A DNA stretch of 64,000 nt from Apostichopus japonicus (taxonomy: Eukaryota > Echinodermata > Holothuroidea > Aspidochirotida > Stichopodidae). The stretch is from NCBI RefSeq assembly GCF_037975245.1, contig NC_092580.1, forward strand, positions 31,056,001 through 31,120,000. Reading direction: 5' to 3'. Positions within the stretch are counted from its first letter, which is position 1, and each line of letters begins with the position of its first letter. Below, piece by piece: positions 12,601 to 27,600 of this stretch. The notes beneath the pieces were generated by a model. The model did not search any database, was not told where the DNA came from, and saw nothing but the letters and a program-made list of their open reading frames with translations. Both the position numbers and the translations under genes were made by a program.

Positions 12601-15600
12601 ACCTAGCTTTGAACTACATTTGATGGCTTTTATGTTGAAGATGTTTTGAAGAATTTGCCTTTGAAGAAGTAACCACTTATTTCATTTGTCTTTTATCACC
12701 AAATTTTTTGTTTAGACACTTTAAATTAAAAATTTAGACAACCAAGCATCATTTGGCACCTTCAATGAATGGAACATCTTTGTTGATAATGATACAGAAA
12801 CCAAATGTTGTTTTTCTTTAGTATCTTGGCTGTTTAGATTTGAAGAATATGTCATGTGGATACTTTAAGCTCATGATTATTGCAAAGAGGTCAGAAAGAT
12901 AAAAAACAAGCAATCATGAATAAACCTTTTGTAGCTAGTCTTGAAATATAGACCAGTTAATAACCAGCAAATTGTTTAATAGTCTTCCATGTACGTCACA
13001 TATCATCTGAAAATCGTTACGTTCTTTGTACATTTGAATTAAAAGTCATGCAATGCTGCAAATAATGGTTTGCACAAACTAACATTTTCCTTGCATTCTG
13101 CTAACATTTGCCTCACAGGTTTTAGCATGCAAGGTACTCTGCCACCTCTTGGAGAGTCAGCCTAATATTTTAGATGCTTTAGGAGAAGACGGCAGGTAAA
13201 CGTAACATGTTTGTGTTTATAGTAACAGGAAAATAAATGTAGTAGTGAAGGCACCAGTGTGTTTAAAGAGCATCAGGGGAAGAATTGGGGGGGGGAGGAT
13301 TGGACATACTAAATGATTCACATGTCAAAAGAACCCTTTGTTTATAGCCTTTGCTTTCTGCTTGTTTGCCCAGTGCATACATTGTTGTTTGTTTCAAATA
13401 TTTCATCAACAACTGAAGATTCTTGGGTTGCTACAACAAAACAGAAATGAAACTAAAATGAAGGATGCACTTAAAAATGAAGGAAAAAGGAACTGAAAAG
13501 AAAAAATAACAGATGGACAAAATCAAGCATTTTCATTGCAAATGTCCTCATCAGTTTGTAGGAATAAAATGTCAGTAAAAGGGTTGAGGGAAATATAAGC
13601 AGCTCATGAAAATAAAAGAAAGAGAATAGATCTCATCAGGTTATATCTTTTATCTAATTTCTTTGTTTTCCTTCTTTTCTTTGTTGTTGATATCTGAACC
13701 TTAAATTCTTTATTTTTGTCGTAAATTTCAAACATGAAAACACAATTTTCGGTAATAACATGTAAACAATGTCCTTGTTTTGTTTCTTATGGTAATTTGT
13801 GTTTACTTTGTTTTCTTTGTGTGTTAATTAGCCATTTCAGTTTCCTAAAATTCTTATTATTTTTGCTTGAATATGAACAGTGCTAACCTAAATGCTAATT
13901 TTGCACTTTCTACTGCAACTTATATTTCCTCTGTATATTCAGCTTGGTTTCCTAGTGTCTAAGAATCTTTAATGTTTATCTGCTGCACTCCTGTTTTTGT
14001 CACTGTTGCAAAGTTTTAGTTTGTAGAACACTGTGGTGATCCCTGGTTACACAATAACTAACACTGGTGTGATGCCTGGTTACACAAAGACTTACACTGT
14101 GGTGTGATCCCTGGTCACACAATGACTAACTGTGGTGTGATCCCTAGTTACACAATAGCTAACACTGTGATGTGATCCCTGGTTACACAATGATTAACAC
14201 TGTGGTGTGATGCCTGGTTACACAATGACTAACACTGTGGTGTGATCCCTGGTTACACAATGACTAACACTGTGGTGTGATCCCTGGTTACACAATGACT
14301 AACACTGTGGTGTGATCCCTGGTTACACAATGATTAACACTGTGGTGTGATGCCTGGTTACACAATGACTAACACTGGTGTGATCCCTGGTTACACAATG
14401 ACTAACACTGGTGTGATCCCTGGTTACACAATGACTAACACTGGTGTGATCCCTGGTTACACAATGACTAACACTGGTGTGATGCCTGGTTACACAATGA
14501 CTAACACTGGTGTGATCCCTGGTCACACAATGACTAACACTGGTGTGATCCCTGGTTACACAATGACTAACACTGTGGTGTGATCCGTGGTCACACAATG
14601 ACTAACACTGTGGTGTGATCCCTGGTTACACAATGACTAACACTGTGGTGTGATCCCTGGTTACACAATGACTAACACTGGTGTGATCCGTGGTTACACA
14701 ATGACTAACACTGGTGTGATCCCTGGTCACACAATGACTAACACTGGTGTGATCCCTGGTTACACAATGACTAATACTGTGGTGTGACCCCTGGTTTCAC
14801 AATGACTAACACTGTGGTGCGATACCTTGTTACACAATGACTAAAACTGGTTTGATCTCTGGTTACACAATGACTAACACAGTGTGGTGTGATCCCTGGT
14901 TACACAATGACTAACACTGGTGTGATGCCTGGTTACACAATGACTAACACTGTGGTGTGATCCCTGGTTACACAATGACTAACACTGTGGTGTGATCCTG
15001 GTTACACAATGACTAACACTGTTGTGTGATCCCTGTTTACACAATGATTAACACTGTGGTGTGATCCCTGGTTTCACAATGACTAACACTGGTTTGATCT
15101 CTGGTTACACAATGACTAACACTGTGGTGTGATACCTTGTTACACAATGACTAACACTGGTGTGATGCCTGGTTACACAATGACTAACACTGTGGTGTGA
15201 TCCGTGGTTACACAATGACTAACACTGTGGTGTGATGCCTGGTTACACAATGACTAACACTGTGGTGTGATCCCTGGTTACACAAAGACTTACACTGTTG
15301 TGTGATCCCTGGTTACACAATGATTAACACTGTGGTGTGATCCCTGGTTTCACAATGACTAACACTGGTTTGATCTCTGGTTACACAATGACTAACACTG
15401 TGGTGTGATCCGTGGTTACACAATGACTAACACTGGTGTGATGCCTGTTTACACAATGACTAACACTGTGGTGTGATCCCTGGTTACACAATGACTAACA
15501 CTGTGGTGTGATCCGTGGTTACACAATGACTAACACTGTGGTGTGATCCGTGGTTACACAATGACTAACACTAGTGTGATGCCTGGTTACACAAAGACTT

Positions 15601-18600
15601 ACACTGTGGTGTTATCCTTGGTTACACAATGACTAACACTGTGGTGTGATCCTTGGTTACACAATGACTAACACTGGTGTGATCCGTGGTTACACAATGA
15701 CTAACACTGGTGTGATGCCTGGTTACACAAAGACCTACACTGTGGTGTGATCCCGGGTAACACAATGACTAACACTGTGGTATGATCCCTGGTTACACAA
15801 TGACTAACACTGTGGTGTGATACCTTGTTACACAATGACTATCACTGGTTTGATCTCTGGTTACACAATGACTAACAGTGTGGTGTGATCCCTGGTTACA
15901 CAATGACTAACACTGTGGTGTAATCCCTGGTTACACAATGACTTACACTGTTGTGTGATCCCTGGTTACACAATGATTAACACTGTGGTATGATCCCTGG
16001 TTTCACAATGACTAACACTGGTTGATCTCTAGTTACACAATGACTAACACTGTGGTGTGATACCTTGTTACACAATGACTAACACTGGTGTGATGCCTGG
16101 TTACACAATGACTAACACTGTGGTGTGATCCCTGGTTACATGATGACTAACACTGTGGTGTGATCCGTGGTTACACAATGACTAACACTGTGGTGTGATG
16201 CCTGTTTACACAATGACTAACACTGTGGTGTGATCCTTGGTTACACAATGACTAACACTGTGGTGTGATCCTTGGTTACACAATGACTAACACTGTGGTG
16301 TGATCCGTGGTTACACAATGACTAACACTGGTGTGATGCCTGGTTACACAAAGACTTACACTGTGGTGTGATCCCGGGTCACACAATGACTAACACTCGG
16401 GTATGATCCCTGGTTACACAATGACTAACACTGTGGTGTGATACCTTGTTACACAATGACTAACACTGGTTTGATCTCTGGTTACACAATGACTAACAGT
16501 GTGGTGTGATCCCTGGTTGCACAATGACTAACACTGGTGTGATGCCTGGTTACACAATGACTAACACTGGTGTGATCCATGGTTACACAATGACTAACAC
16601 TGTGGTGTGATCCCTGGTTACACAAAGACTTACACTGTGGTGTGATCCGTGGTTACACAATGATTAACACTGTGATGTGATCCCTGGTTTCACAATGACT
16701 AACACTGGTTTGATCTATGGTTACACAATAACTAACAGTGTAGTGTGATCCCTGGTTACACAATGACTAACACTGTGGTGTGATGCCTGGTTACACAATG
16801 ACTAACACTGTGGTGTGATCCATGGTTACACAATGACTAACACTGTGGTGTGATCCACAATGACTAACACTGGTGTGATGCCTGGTTACACAAAGACTTA
16901 CACTGTGGTGTGATCCCGGGTCACACAATGACTAACACTGTGGTATGATCCCTGGTTACACAAAGATTTACACTGTGGTGTGATCCCTGGTCACACAATG
17001 ATTAACACTGTGATGTGATCCCTGGTTTCACAATGACTAACACTGGTTTGATCTCTGGTTACACAATGACTAACAGTGTAGTGTGATCCCTGGTTACACA
17101 ATGACTAACACTGTGGTGTGATCCGTGGTTACACAATGACTAACACTGTGGTGTGATCCGTGGTTACACAATGATTAACACTGTGGTGTGATCCGTGGTT
17201 ACACAATGACTAACACTGTGGTGTGATCCGTGGTTACACAATGACTAACACTGGTGTGAAGCCTGGTTACACAATGACTAACACTGTGGTATGATCCCTG
17301 GTTACACAATGACTAACACTGGTGTGTGATCCCTGGTTACACAAAGACTAACACTGGTGTGATCCCAGTTGACATAATGACTGACACTGGTGTGATCCCT
17401 GGTTACACAATGACTTACACTGTGGTGTGATCCCTGGTTACACAAAGACTAACATTGTGGTGTGATCCCTGGTTACACAATGTCTTACACTGTGGTTTGA
17501 TCCCTGGTTACACAATATGCAAGGTACTGTAAGTTGTTCCTGACTGTTGGTTATATAGGTGGTCACTACAAACTGTGGCAGATTTGCTTTGTTGGTAGAG
17601 TAAAGACTTGAAATCCTCAGGTTCTGGTTCAAATCCTGTTCTAGCAAATAGCTTATTAAGTTATCAAGATAATTTCCCATTCAGCTTTCTGTTGTTGATT
17701 CAATTAAGTTTCTAAACTACTTATATAAATGAACTGTGGAAAACTGGCTGGGAAGTTTCTGCCAAAACTTGTTTTTGAGGCAAAGTAAAGCAGCCCTGCA
17801 TGTTATATTTCATGTCAGTTGGCAGTGCAATGTTCCCATCAGACTTACTTAGTTGTGATACACCTTCATACCTTTTATTTCATTTTCCCCCCAATTTCAT
17901 TTGAAGCCCATCTTTGGCAATAGATAATGCTGTATTAACTGGTCTAAGGCTCTATGGGGATACAGAGCTAAGTGTATTTGTGGCTTCAGCAAGGACTATT
18001 TATCACCTCGCAGTTAATTCAAGTAAGTAATCATCCAGTGCTGTAATGAGTTATGACCTAGGTCAACAGCATTCCAGGAAAGTGACTAGAAATAGTTTGT
18101 CAATTTTGTTCCCTAAAAGAGTCAGCATGAAAAAAAACCTGCAATGAGTGACTCGACCGTAAAATGAACTCACTCGTTTGTACAACTCTGTCATTTTATC
18201 TCAAGCTTTTTTAATTTTTTTTTACAAGTTTTGTCATATTATTCCATTTAAAATTGTGTTTTTAATTTAAGTTTCTATATGATACTCTGATCACATGCAG
18301 AGCCTTTACAAAGATACATTTAAAATAAGACCCATATTTTTGAGCTAACATAAACACATGGTAGATCTTTGAACTTGACACTTTTGAACTTTGACAGAGA
18401 ATATGTATCTCGTAAAAATGCTGCATCATGGGTATTAGATGAGTGCAAAAAGTTTTTTTCTCCTTCAAAATTTTTTTTTCTTAAAATGATCTACTAATTA
18501 ATGAACATGTTGTTTTAGTGAGTTGATTGGTGTTGAATAAATATACTCAAGTTTATTTTGGGACAATCAGTGTAAAATTAGATGAAATTTTGCATTATAA

Positions 18601-21600
18601 ATATAACAAATAATTTTTTCCATCACAAGTAAAACTTCATTTCTCTCAACAAAAAGTTCTCACTGGAAAGTTCTCACTGGAAAGTTCTCACTAACTTTAA
18701 ATGTCTGTTCTGTATAACAGAGATTCTACAGGATCACTTAGTATCGAAAGGTGCTCATCTGGATATCAAGGAAGGGATGAATATATTCTGGAATAACTCT
18801 GATGCCCAAGGAGCAGCATGTCAAGCTATAACAGGATTATGTCATGCCAGGTGAAAACATTATTTCTTAAAAGATTTGAATTCTAGAGATCCTTTTTGTG
18901 TATGATATGAAGAGATATCCTTTGTTGCTCAAGGAGCAACAGTCCAAGATCTTACAGAATTGTACCTTGGCAGTAACATTACTATTTCTTTGATAGTAGA
19001 ATTACTGTTTTGGACCTTTAAAATACCTTGTGCACATATAAGATACAAAGAGATATCCTTTGTTGTTCATTGAGCAGCAGTCCAAGTTCTAACAGAATTG
19101 TACCTTGGCAGTATCATTACTATTTCTTTGGTATTAGAATTACTGTTTGGACCTTTTAGAATACCTTTTGCATATATATGATACAAAGTGATATCCTTTG
19201 TTGCTCAAGGAGCAGCAGTCCAAGTTCTAACAGAATTGTACCTTGACAGTTACGTTATTGTTTCTTTGATACTAGAATTACTGTTTGGAGCATTTTAATA
19301 TCTTGTACACATATATGATATAAAGAGATTGCAAGTCCAGCTGTAGCAGAATTGTACCTTGGCAGCTACATAAATAATTTTCCTTGGTACTGAAAATGTT
19401 GGTCATGGCATGAGTGTATCATTTTGCCGATTCATGTTATATTGAGATATCTTTGTTGCTCAAAGAGCAGTAAGTCTAGCTGTTAGAGAACAGCATCTTG
19501 GCAGATTAAAATTGTTATGTCTTTGACACTAGGACAATTATTTTGTGTACCATTAGAATATCATGTACACATATATGATACAAAGTGATAGCTTTGTTTT
19601 TGAAGGACAGCAAGTCCAGCTGTAACAGAATCATTTAAATCTTTAGAAAAATATTTCCCTCTTCATACTAGAAATATTGGCTGTGTTATGAAATTATGAT
19701 ATTAAATGTACAGACTCATGTTATATAGAGATATCTTTGTTGCTCAGAGAGCAGCCAGTCCAGTTATAAACAGAAAACAACTTGGTATATTAATATTTTG
19801 TTTCCACAGGAAAAATTGATAGTATCAAGCCTCATTTTATGACTGTCCCCATTATGCTAGAAATAGATATATCTTGAATGTGAAGGTGTTGGTTATAAGC
19901 TAATATTAAATATGAACTCTTCAACCAATTTGATTCAATCCTGATGTTGACCTGATGATGTTTCTTCATATTTCAAATATTAAGATACCAGTGACTCGGT
20001 GTAAGCCACCTCATGTTGCTCTCAATTTTTCTTTCTTTCCAGTTTTCCAAACAAGAGTAAGTTTGCCCAGATGGAACTTCACATCCGGATATTTGCCTCG
20101 CTGAAGAAGTTTTCAACTGTTCGTCCGTTCCTCGATGAGGCGGTGCATTGCATAACTTGCCTAGCTGATGTTGGTAAGGAAGCCAGTCTTTCCTGTTTTG
20201 GTGCTAGTGTTAGGTAAGAGAGGATGGTCTCCTGGTCGTAGCATCAGATTGAGGAGATGACATCTCTTGGCGGTCGATTAAAGTTTTAAGCTGCGAAGCA
20301 GATAAGTTGCAGCTTTCATACTCAAAGGAAGAATGATCGAACTTTATTTCCATTTATTTATTATCTCGTAATTCTCTCCATAAATGTGTACAGTATGATT
20401 GACGGTGTAGAAAATAGTTTATTTTATTCTCAGTTCATTTACTTAAAACATTCATTAGGAGACATTCTGATTTGATTAACCATCCAGATTTGTAACCAGA
20501 GGGAGAGAGACTACTACTATTATGGGATGCTACTTACAGGGTCATCATTGGTTAAAGTAACACAAAATCCTTAATAAAAATTACTATTTAATGCCTCAAT
20601 TGCTGTAAAAGAGCCAGTCACAAGTGAAAAAGTAAACTTACTAAGTGAGCCCCACCAGGAAAGTATGCAGTTAAGAAAGCAACATCCATTAAAATTTCAT
20701 ATTTTATAAATGTTAAATTATAAAACTTTTCTTTCATACCCAAATTTGGGAAACTGGGAAATCATCTAACTCACAGGAATGCCTTGAAGTCTGTGGAAAA
20801 TCTCCATGGGTGCCCAAAGGAACATAAAGGAGCTTGAATATCAAAGTAAACAAAGATATTCTAGATTATTATTTGACATTTCTCTTGCAAAGCTCTTAAT
20901 AGTTTGAGATAACACATTTAAAATTCAAACCATAGTTGTTTCTTTTGTGTAAGACATAATCACCTGGTTTTGAAAGTGTTGAGGTATTGTTTGAAGCAAT
21001 AGTTTAAATATCCATCGGTGCATGAATGCTCCTGGAAGCTACTGTCATTTTCTTAAATTGACTGGGCAAATTACAAGTGGTTGCAAATACACTTTCCTCA
21101 TTTGAATATTTTTTCTCTTTTAGACGTAGTCCGTAACCAGTGCATGGTGGAGGGCATCCATGAGGTCTTTATGCAGGCCATGGTGGACAGCCAAGAGGAT
21201 TCCACATTTCAGGAACTTTCTCTGGAAGCCATGAGCGTGCTCTCGAAAGCAGGTATCTACTGTTTCTTAAGAAGCTAGTTTCTCTCTCAGAAGCATATTC
21301 CACTCGTCAAAACCTTTAAGATTATTAATACTTGTTCTTTATGGTGTTTGTGAAGATTTTTCATGTTTTACACTACCAATCAATAGCTGTTAGATAGCTT
21401 TGGCAGTGAATGATAACAATTTTGGTCGTAATTTGTCTATGCAAAAATAGACTAGGCTAGGCACTTTTGCTATATAAGTGTGATAGGTCTGATGTAAGTG
21501 TCGATGTTTATGTCACAAAGCTGCAGGATCTCTGAAGATTTTAATCAAGTGTTTATGACACTAATGGAACAAACTATTAGACTAAAATAATCTGCTTAAA

Positions 21601-24600
21601 CTTTTTGAATAGAGAAATTTTGATGCAGATGTGGTTTATATGTGTTTGCTTTCAAGCGTAACAATTTACAACGAAGTAGGAGGCAAAGAGATAAAGAGAA
21701 ATATGACAAGGAAATTATAAGCATACTTTGAAAGCGTAAAGATATTTATTACTGGATAAGGATTCGTTCCAGCGACCTCAGGTATTAAAGTCCTGTCTTC
21801 CACCAGCCGAGCTATGCTGCCCAAATTCGGGACTGGTCTTCATTAAAATCAAACATTCCTTGCCTTGGGCTGCTTGTCAATAACCGTATAGTACTGTGCA
21901 TTCTGTTATACCATTCATTTCGTATACCTTCTTGAAATATGGAGTAATACACATGGGTTCCTTGCTGTTTACAATGTATATTCTTTGATTTTAATCTCCA
22001 ATAAAGTGAGTTTTTTTATGATAAGGTGTGACATCTATTATTTTTTTTTAATATTTGTTTTTCATTTCAGAGGGTATGGTGGATATCTTATGTGAAGCTG
22101 GTCTCCTTAACAACACAGTTAAAATAATGGAAAAATTTGATCATTGTGAAAGTGAGTTGAATATAGCACATTATATAGCTTCATGTAACTATTACACTCT
22201 CAAAAAATATAGCCTTTGATTTCAATTAAATAATTTGGCCGTTAGATGTCATATCAGATTGGATCTAAACTAGCTGTATCATTGAAAATACTTCACTTTT
22301 CATAAAGTATCTGTTCTTGCATTGCATTTTCTTTCTTACCTTTTGGTTGTTCTGATAATACAATAAGAATAGTATAAGACTGCTAATTAACATAACTGAT
22401 AGTCTTAAAATTATTATTAGCTCATACCAGCATGCTGGTGTGAGCTATTGTTACAGTGCAGCGTCTATCACTCTATCCGTCAACAATTGGTAAAACCGCT
22501 CCCACTCGCACAGTGTTTGATGGAATTTCATGAAACTTGGACACAAGGACCATTGGGTATAGGGCCATCAGAGATGGTCCAAAATTTGGGGTCAAAGGTC
22601 ACCTGAGGGCCGTAATTGGCCATTTTGTGGAAATACGCAAAATGCTTCTTCTCCTACAGATTCCATGGTACAATGTTGAGGGTTTGTCACGATAGTACTA
22701 TGGTAGTTTTACCTTCAGGGTGTTCATGAATTTGAGATCAAAGATCAACTAGGGGTCTTTTGTGGCCCGGGCCGCGGCCCTATATTTTCAAATTGCTCCT
22801 GTTCATACAGTGTTTGGCCAATTATAATGAAACTTGGTCACAACGTTCCTCGGGATGAGAGTTACGAGGGGTGTTCGGAAAATTGAGGTCAAATGTCATT
22901 TAGGGGGTCATCGGGGGTCATTCTTTGTAATATTTTCAAATATCTCAATCTCCTCAAGATTTTGATGGATCATATTCAAAGTTGAACTGATGATTGTTGG
23001 ATTGTGTATGAATAAGGTGATGCCTAAAAATTTTTGGTCAAAAGTTAATTAATTACAATTAATCACCATTGTTAAAAAAAATCTTCACTTGTTGCCAAAG
23101 CTCCTTTAATTTGTCTCCCAGTCTCTGCAGTGTTTGTTTACATTTGTGGTTAAGCTCTGCAGAGGCTGTTAGTGGAATTAAAGCAGGACTGGGAGTTGTT
23201 ATTAACTGTTGAACTGTAAGCATGAGAGCCCTATAGCCAATCAGCACTTGTCGATTCTTAGAAGTCTTTGAGCCTGAGGTATGTAGGCAGCTTGTGAAGT
23301 TATGTCTTGTAGGGAGTGCTTGTGAAGTTATGTCTGCTAAGGTAGAGGGGAGAAAGTTTAATAGGGTAGGTCAGTGGTATTGTTTGAGAGAGTGGGTAAA
23401 ATAGGATTTAAAGGGGAAAATAGGAATTATAGCCAGTGGTGTGGCCAGGGTTCTGCTAACAGAGGGGGGGGGTATCCCTCATGGGCCCAAAATTGGTTTT
23501 GTGGGCCCTACATTTTTCAGCTCGAAAAGGTATGAGCTTCTGCACCGTTGGTGCTCTAGTTATTCAAAGAATTAAGTTTCCTGTATCACAGAAAGAAAAC
23601 TCATGGAATTTGAAATCATTTGCTTAAGTTATATTTGTAGTGCATTATGCAGATTGGTACTTTGTGAACAGTAGAATTATCCATTAAACAGTATTTTATC
23701 ATCATCTTACAGCATTTGATGCACATTAATGAGAAATGGGCAAAGACTTCATTTAGTCTATTATACCTCATAAAACAAATTTAAAAAATAACATTAGTGA
23801 CCACATATTGTGGAATAATTTCTCTGATTATTATTTGATTCAATTTGATGGTACAAACAATTATTTTTCCTAATTGTATCATGTTTTTTGGCAGACATTC
23901 AACAGAAAGGCAGCATCCTTTTCCAAACACTTATTACTCACCAGAAGGCATCCTTTGACACCCATCTGTCCAAGCAGGTCGCCAGTGCAATTATTACCTC
24001 CATGAATAAATTTAAACACGATACAAACGTCCTTGCAGAGGTGAGATAAAAAACGTTGCATCGTTCAGCATCACTTTTCCAATTAATTTAATAATTGATC
24101 TGGCGATTGAGGATTCACTCTCGGTATTTTCTTTGTCCTCCGACTCTAGGAGCCCCTTTATGTCCCTGCTATGAAGACAAATCTATTTTCTGATCGCAAA
24201 TTTTTTGTTTTTGGTCCATTTTCTTGCAGAGCTGTGTCGCCTTACAGTTACTAGCTGATAAATCTGAAGAGGTCTCCAGGGTGCTGGTCGAATGTCAGAT
24301 CCATTCTGTCCTGTTCATGGTTCTTGAACAGTATGGCTCTCATGAAGGTACCGTATTTGTTGTGATTTCGTGGAACGGATGATCCACTTCATCCACACCT
24401 GAGGAGAAGAAGGGTCAGGGAGCTACATTCCAAGGACCCGGAGGTCAATTAGGGTGCCTGGGGAAAAATTTACGTTTATTAGAAATGTATTCTCCTTTTT
24501 ACAATACACTTAAGGAAATTTGAAGATTTCAAAAAGGAGGGTGCTGTAATATAAAACTCCCCAGGGGCCTGAAATGCATCATGATACCCTGCTTGCATCT

Positions 24601-27600
24601 GTGATATTAATATTAAGGTATTCCCTGGCACTAAGAGTATTTTCTGATCGGTGTCTCAAACTTAAAAAGTGCACAACGTCAAAAGTATCGCAGCGGTTAA
24701 CTTGTCGACAGAAGGATTTAGTTAACTTTGCCGAAGTTTTGATACTTTTGACAACTAAGAGTTTAGTCTTTCTTTCAATCTCTTTTACCTTTAATACCCT
24801 ATCATATAAATTCTTCGTTTGACCCATAATCTTTAGATTTGCAATTTGATTATTGACCAATGTCACGGCAATAATATGAAACTTTCATCTTTGTAATATT
24901 TTACCATTCGGATTTCACCAAACAGCATGACCCCTACATCTTTGGTATTCCCAGCCTCACTTGAGTGATTCAGCAAAATCAAGGTGTCCATCCTATCATT
25001 TTACTCCCTTGCATAATTCACTAATACCATGTCATCGATGCAACTTTTAATGTTGTCTCTCTCTCTATACCTTTAGTTTTGACAGATTTGGTCTGTGAGG
25101 TACTCTACATCCTCTGCTGCAGATGGGATTTTAAGAATGAGATGATTATCTGGGCCTGCAAGAATAATCTCAATCGGGTGAGTAATGATTTCAGTCTGAT
25201 GAAGTAATTAGTAATGATCCCCAGGGTGGGGGTGGGGTCTGTGAGGTACTCTACATCCTCTGCTGCAGATGGGATTTTAAAAATGAAATGATTATCTGGG
25301 CCTGCAAGAATAATCTCAATCGGGTGAGTAATGATTTCAGTCTGATGAAGTAATCAGTAATGATCCCCAGGGGGTTGGGGTGGGGTCTGTGAGGTACTCT
25401 ATATCCTTTGCTGCAGATGGGATTTTAAGAATGAGATGATTATCTGGGCCTGCAAAAATAATCTCAATCGGGTGAGTAATGATTTCAGTCTGATGAAGTA
25501 ATCAGTAATGATGCCCAGGGAACTGGGTTATGGGGGGGTGGGGGGGTCTGTGAGGTACTCTACATCCTCTGCTGCAGATGGGATTTTAAGAATGAGATGA
25601 TTATCTGGGCCTGCAAGAATAATCTCAATCGGGTGAGTAATGATTTCAGTCAGATGAAGTAATCAGTAATAATGTACACAATATATCCAATGCTTTTATA
25701 ACTGATATAACATATTTTGACTGACCGTGTCAATCTTTCTAGGATGGAAAATGACGAGGGTTCCATTAAAATACTGCAGAGATATACTTTTCACTGACTT
25801 CTGAATTAAACTGTTGATTACATAACAAAATAGCGTAAAATATCCTGGTTATGCAGTTTGTAATTGTTTTGACTGTAGACATATCTAGCCTAGCACACTT
25901 TAAATGTCTGTTCTGTCATTGGACTGTCAAAATTGGCTCTTTTATTGTGTGTGCGTGTGCCGGATTCTCTTTGTGTATATCACTATGAGAAAAGAAAATG
26001 GCTCCATATTAAGTTTCTTCTTCATGTTTGTTCCTCAGGGAGTGGAGGTGTTACTCCAGCTGGGTGCTAATGTTAACACAGGAAGTGGAAGAGAATCTCC
26101 CCTCTGTTATTCTTGCCAGAACAACAACGAGGAGATGATGGTTTTAATCCTCGAGCAGGTAATTTGAAAGTCTTCAAGTTAAAACTGGCTTTGAGTTGGA
26201 TTTTATGCATCCTGGTGTTTGCCAAAACTGCACTGTGAAAGGAAAGGTGAAGTAGCTGAATCTTAGATGAGATCCTTTACTTAAGACAAAAGAGACTTGC
26301 ACATTTAATGAGTGTTATTGTTCAACAGTCATCAAAGGTTTCTAAATGAAAATACCAAACCTTTAATACAAATTTCATGCATAGATGCTGAAACATTTGA
26401 TGGTAACTAGCTACTCAGAAATAGTCAGTTTGTTGTAACCACAAAGATCTTTTAGATAGATTGACTAACAGTTGAAATAGATGAACTGATAGTTATCTTA
26501 GACTTCTCTCTATCAAAACCAATGAGAAAAATGTGACAATGAGCTGTGTTTACTTGTGTTTACCAAAAATGTTCGATTTTGAAAAGCTGGCAAGTTAAAA
26601 TTTGGATACAATGACAATCAGCTTTAGATATCAAAAGGGAATAATTTAGTGTTTGAATCTTCTGTAGCTGTTTTGAAGGCTCTAATGTTTGTCTTCTAAT
26701 ATACTATGGTTGCTGTGTATACTACATCTGTGTATTTGCTTAGCAACTTGCTCATATTGTTTGTTATTTTGCTGTGCAATACCAGATGAATAAACCCCTC
26801 ATGAATTATAATTATTGTTAATATTATGATCATTTCTTTAAACAGAATGTGAGTGACATGCAAACAGCACTTAAATATTGCTTGGATTTGAAGTTTCACC
26901 ATCTGGCTGGTATCATACTAGCATATATTGGCTACGATCAAGAAGGTTAGTGTGTGCATAACCAAGGGTCTGTGGATGAGTTAGAAGAGAGGGGGAAGAA
27001 GGGGGGGTGATGGGGATGAGGTGGGGAGGATGGGGGAAGAGGTTTGAGGGGAGGATGGGGAAGAGGTGGGGAAAGATGGGTGCAGAAAAAGTATCCAGTT
27101 AATGATAATCTCAAGCTACTATACATTGACATCACCAAAAGAAGGTGTCAGTTTGGGGTGGGGTTGTTGTAGGTTTGTTTGGGGGGACTATGATAGTTGT
27201 TATTTAACCCATGAATGCTGGCTATAAGGCTGTCAACATTAGTATGCCTGAATTTCCACTGAATTTCTTTCTTTCTTTTTTTATTTGTTTTTTATATTGT
27301 TGGATGGATATAGCTGTTCTGATTTCTTTCATGTTCTGCTCGTTTCTTCTCCTCACAGTTGGTAATGTCACCTGGAGTAATCTGTCCTTAAATGACCTCC
27401 ATGCAAAATGGTTCTTCCCAACCTTTGGTAAAGAGGCTACCAAGGCATTCATAACTTCTACTGTCAGTAAGTATAGTTATAATTCACTACACCCAAATTA
27501 AGTGGTAAGACAGGGGGTGGGGGCCAAGGTATTCATAAGTTCTACTGCCAGTAAGTATAGTTATTACTCGATACACCCAAATTGAGTGGGGGTAAGACAG

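Larger units (their letters stand above)
13196..17906 (+). other. Intron 10
   Basis: 4.7 kb, mostly a minisatellite (14030-17515) followed by a tRNA-like SINE fragment. The first 830 bases are plain AT-rich DNA. Confidence 0.85.

Noticed and set aside
14323-14598. Open frames on both strands with 11-residue periodic peptides
   Set aside because: They arise because the 33-bp unit length is divisible by three. No start context, no splice link and no known protein.
14030-17515. Regular repeats that could suggest a CRISPR array
   Set aside because: Units are contiguous without unique spacers, and the context is an animal intron. It is a minisatellite.
24574-24866. Overlapping sense and antisense frames in intron 17
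   Set aside because: No domain, no splice-phase fit and no codon bias visible.
25225-25323. Annotating exon 18 copies 2-4 as confirmed coding exons
   Set aside because: Upstream AGs lack a pyrimidine tract and copy 3 would break the frame. Kept as a repeat and a hypothesis pending transcript data.
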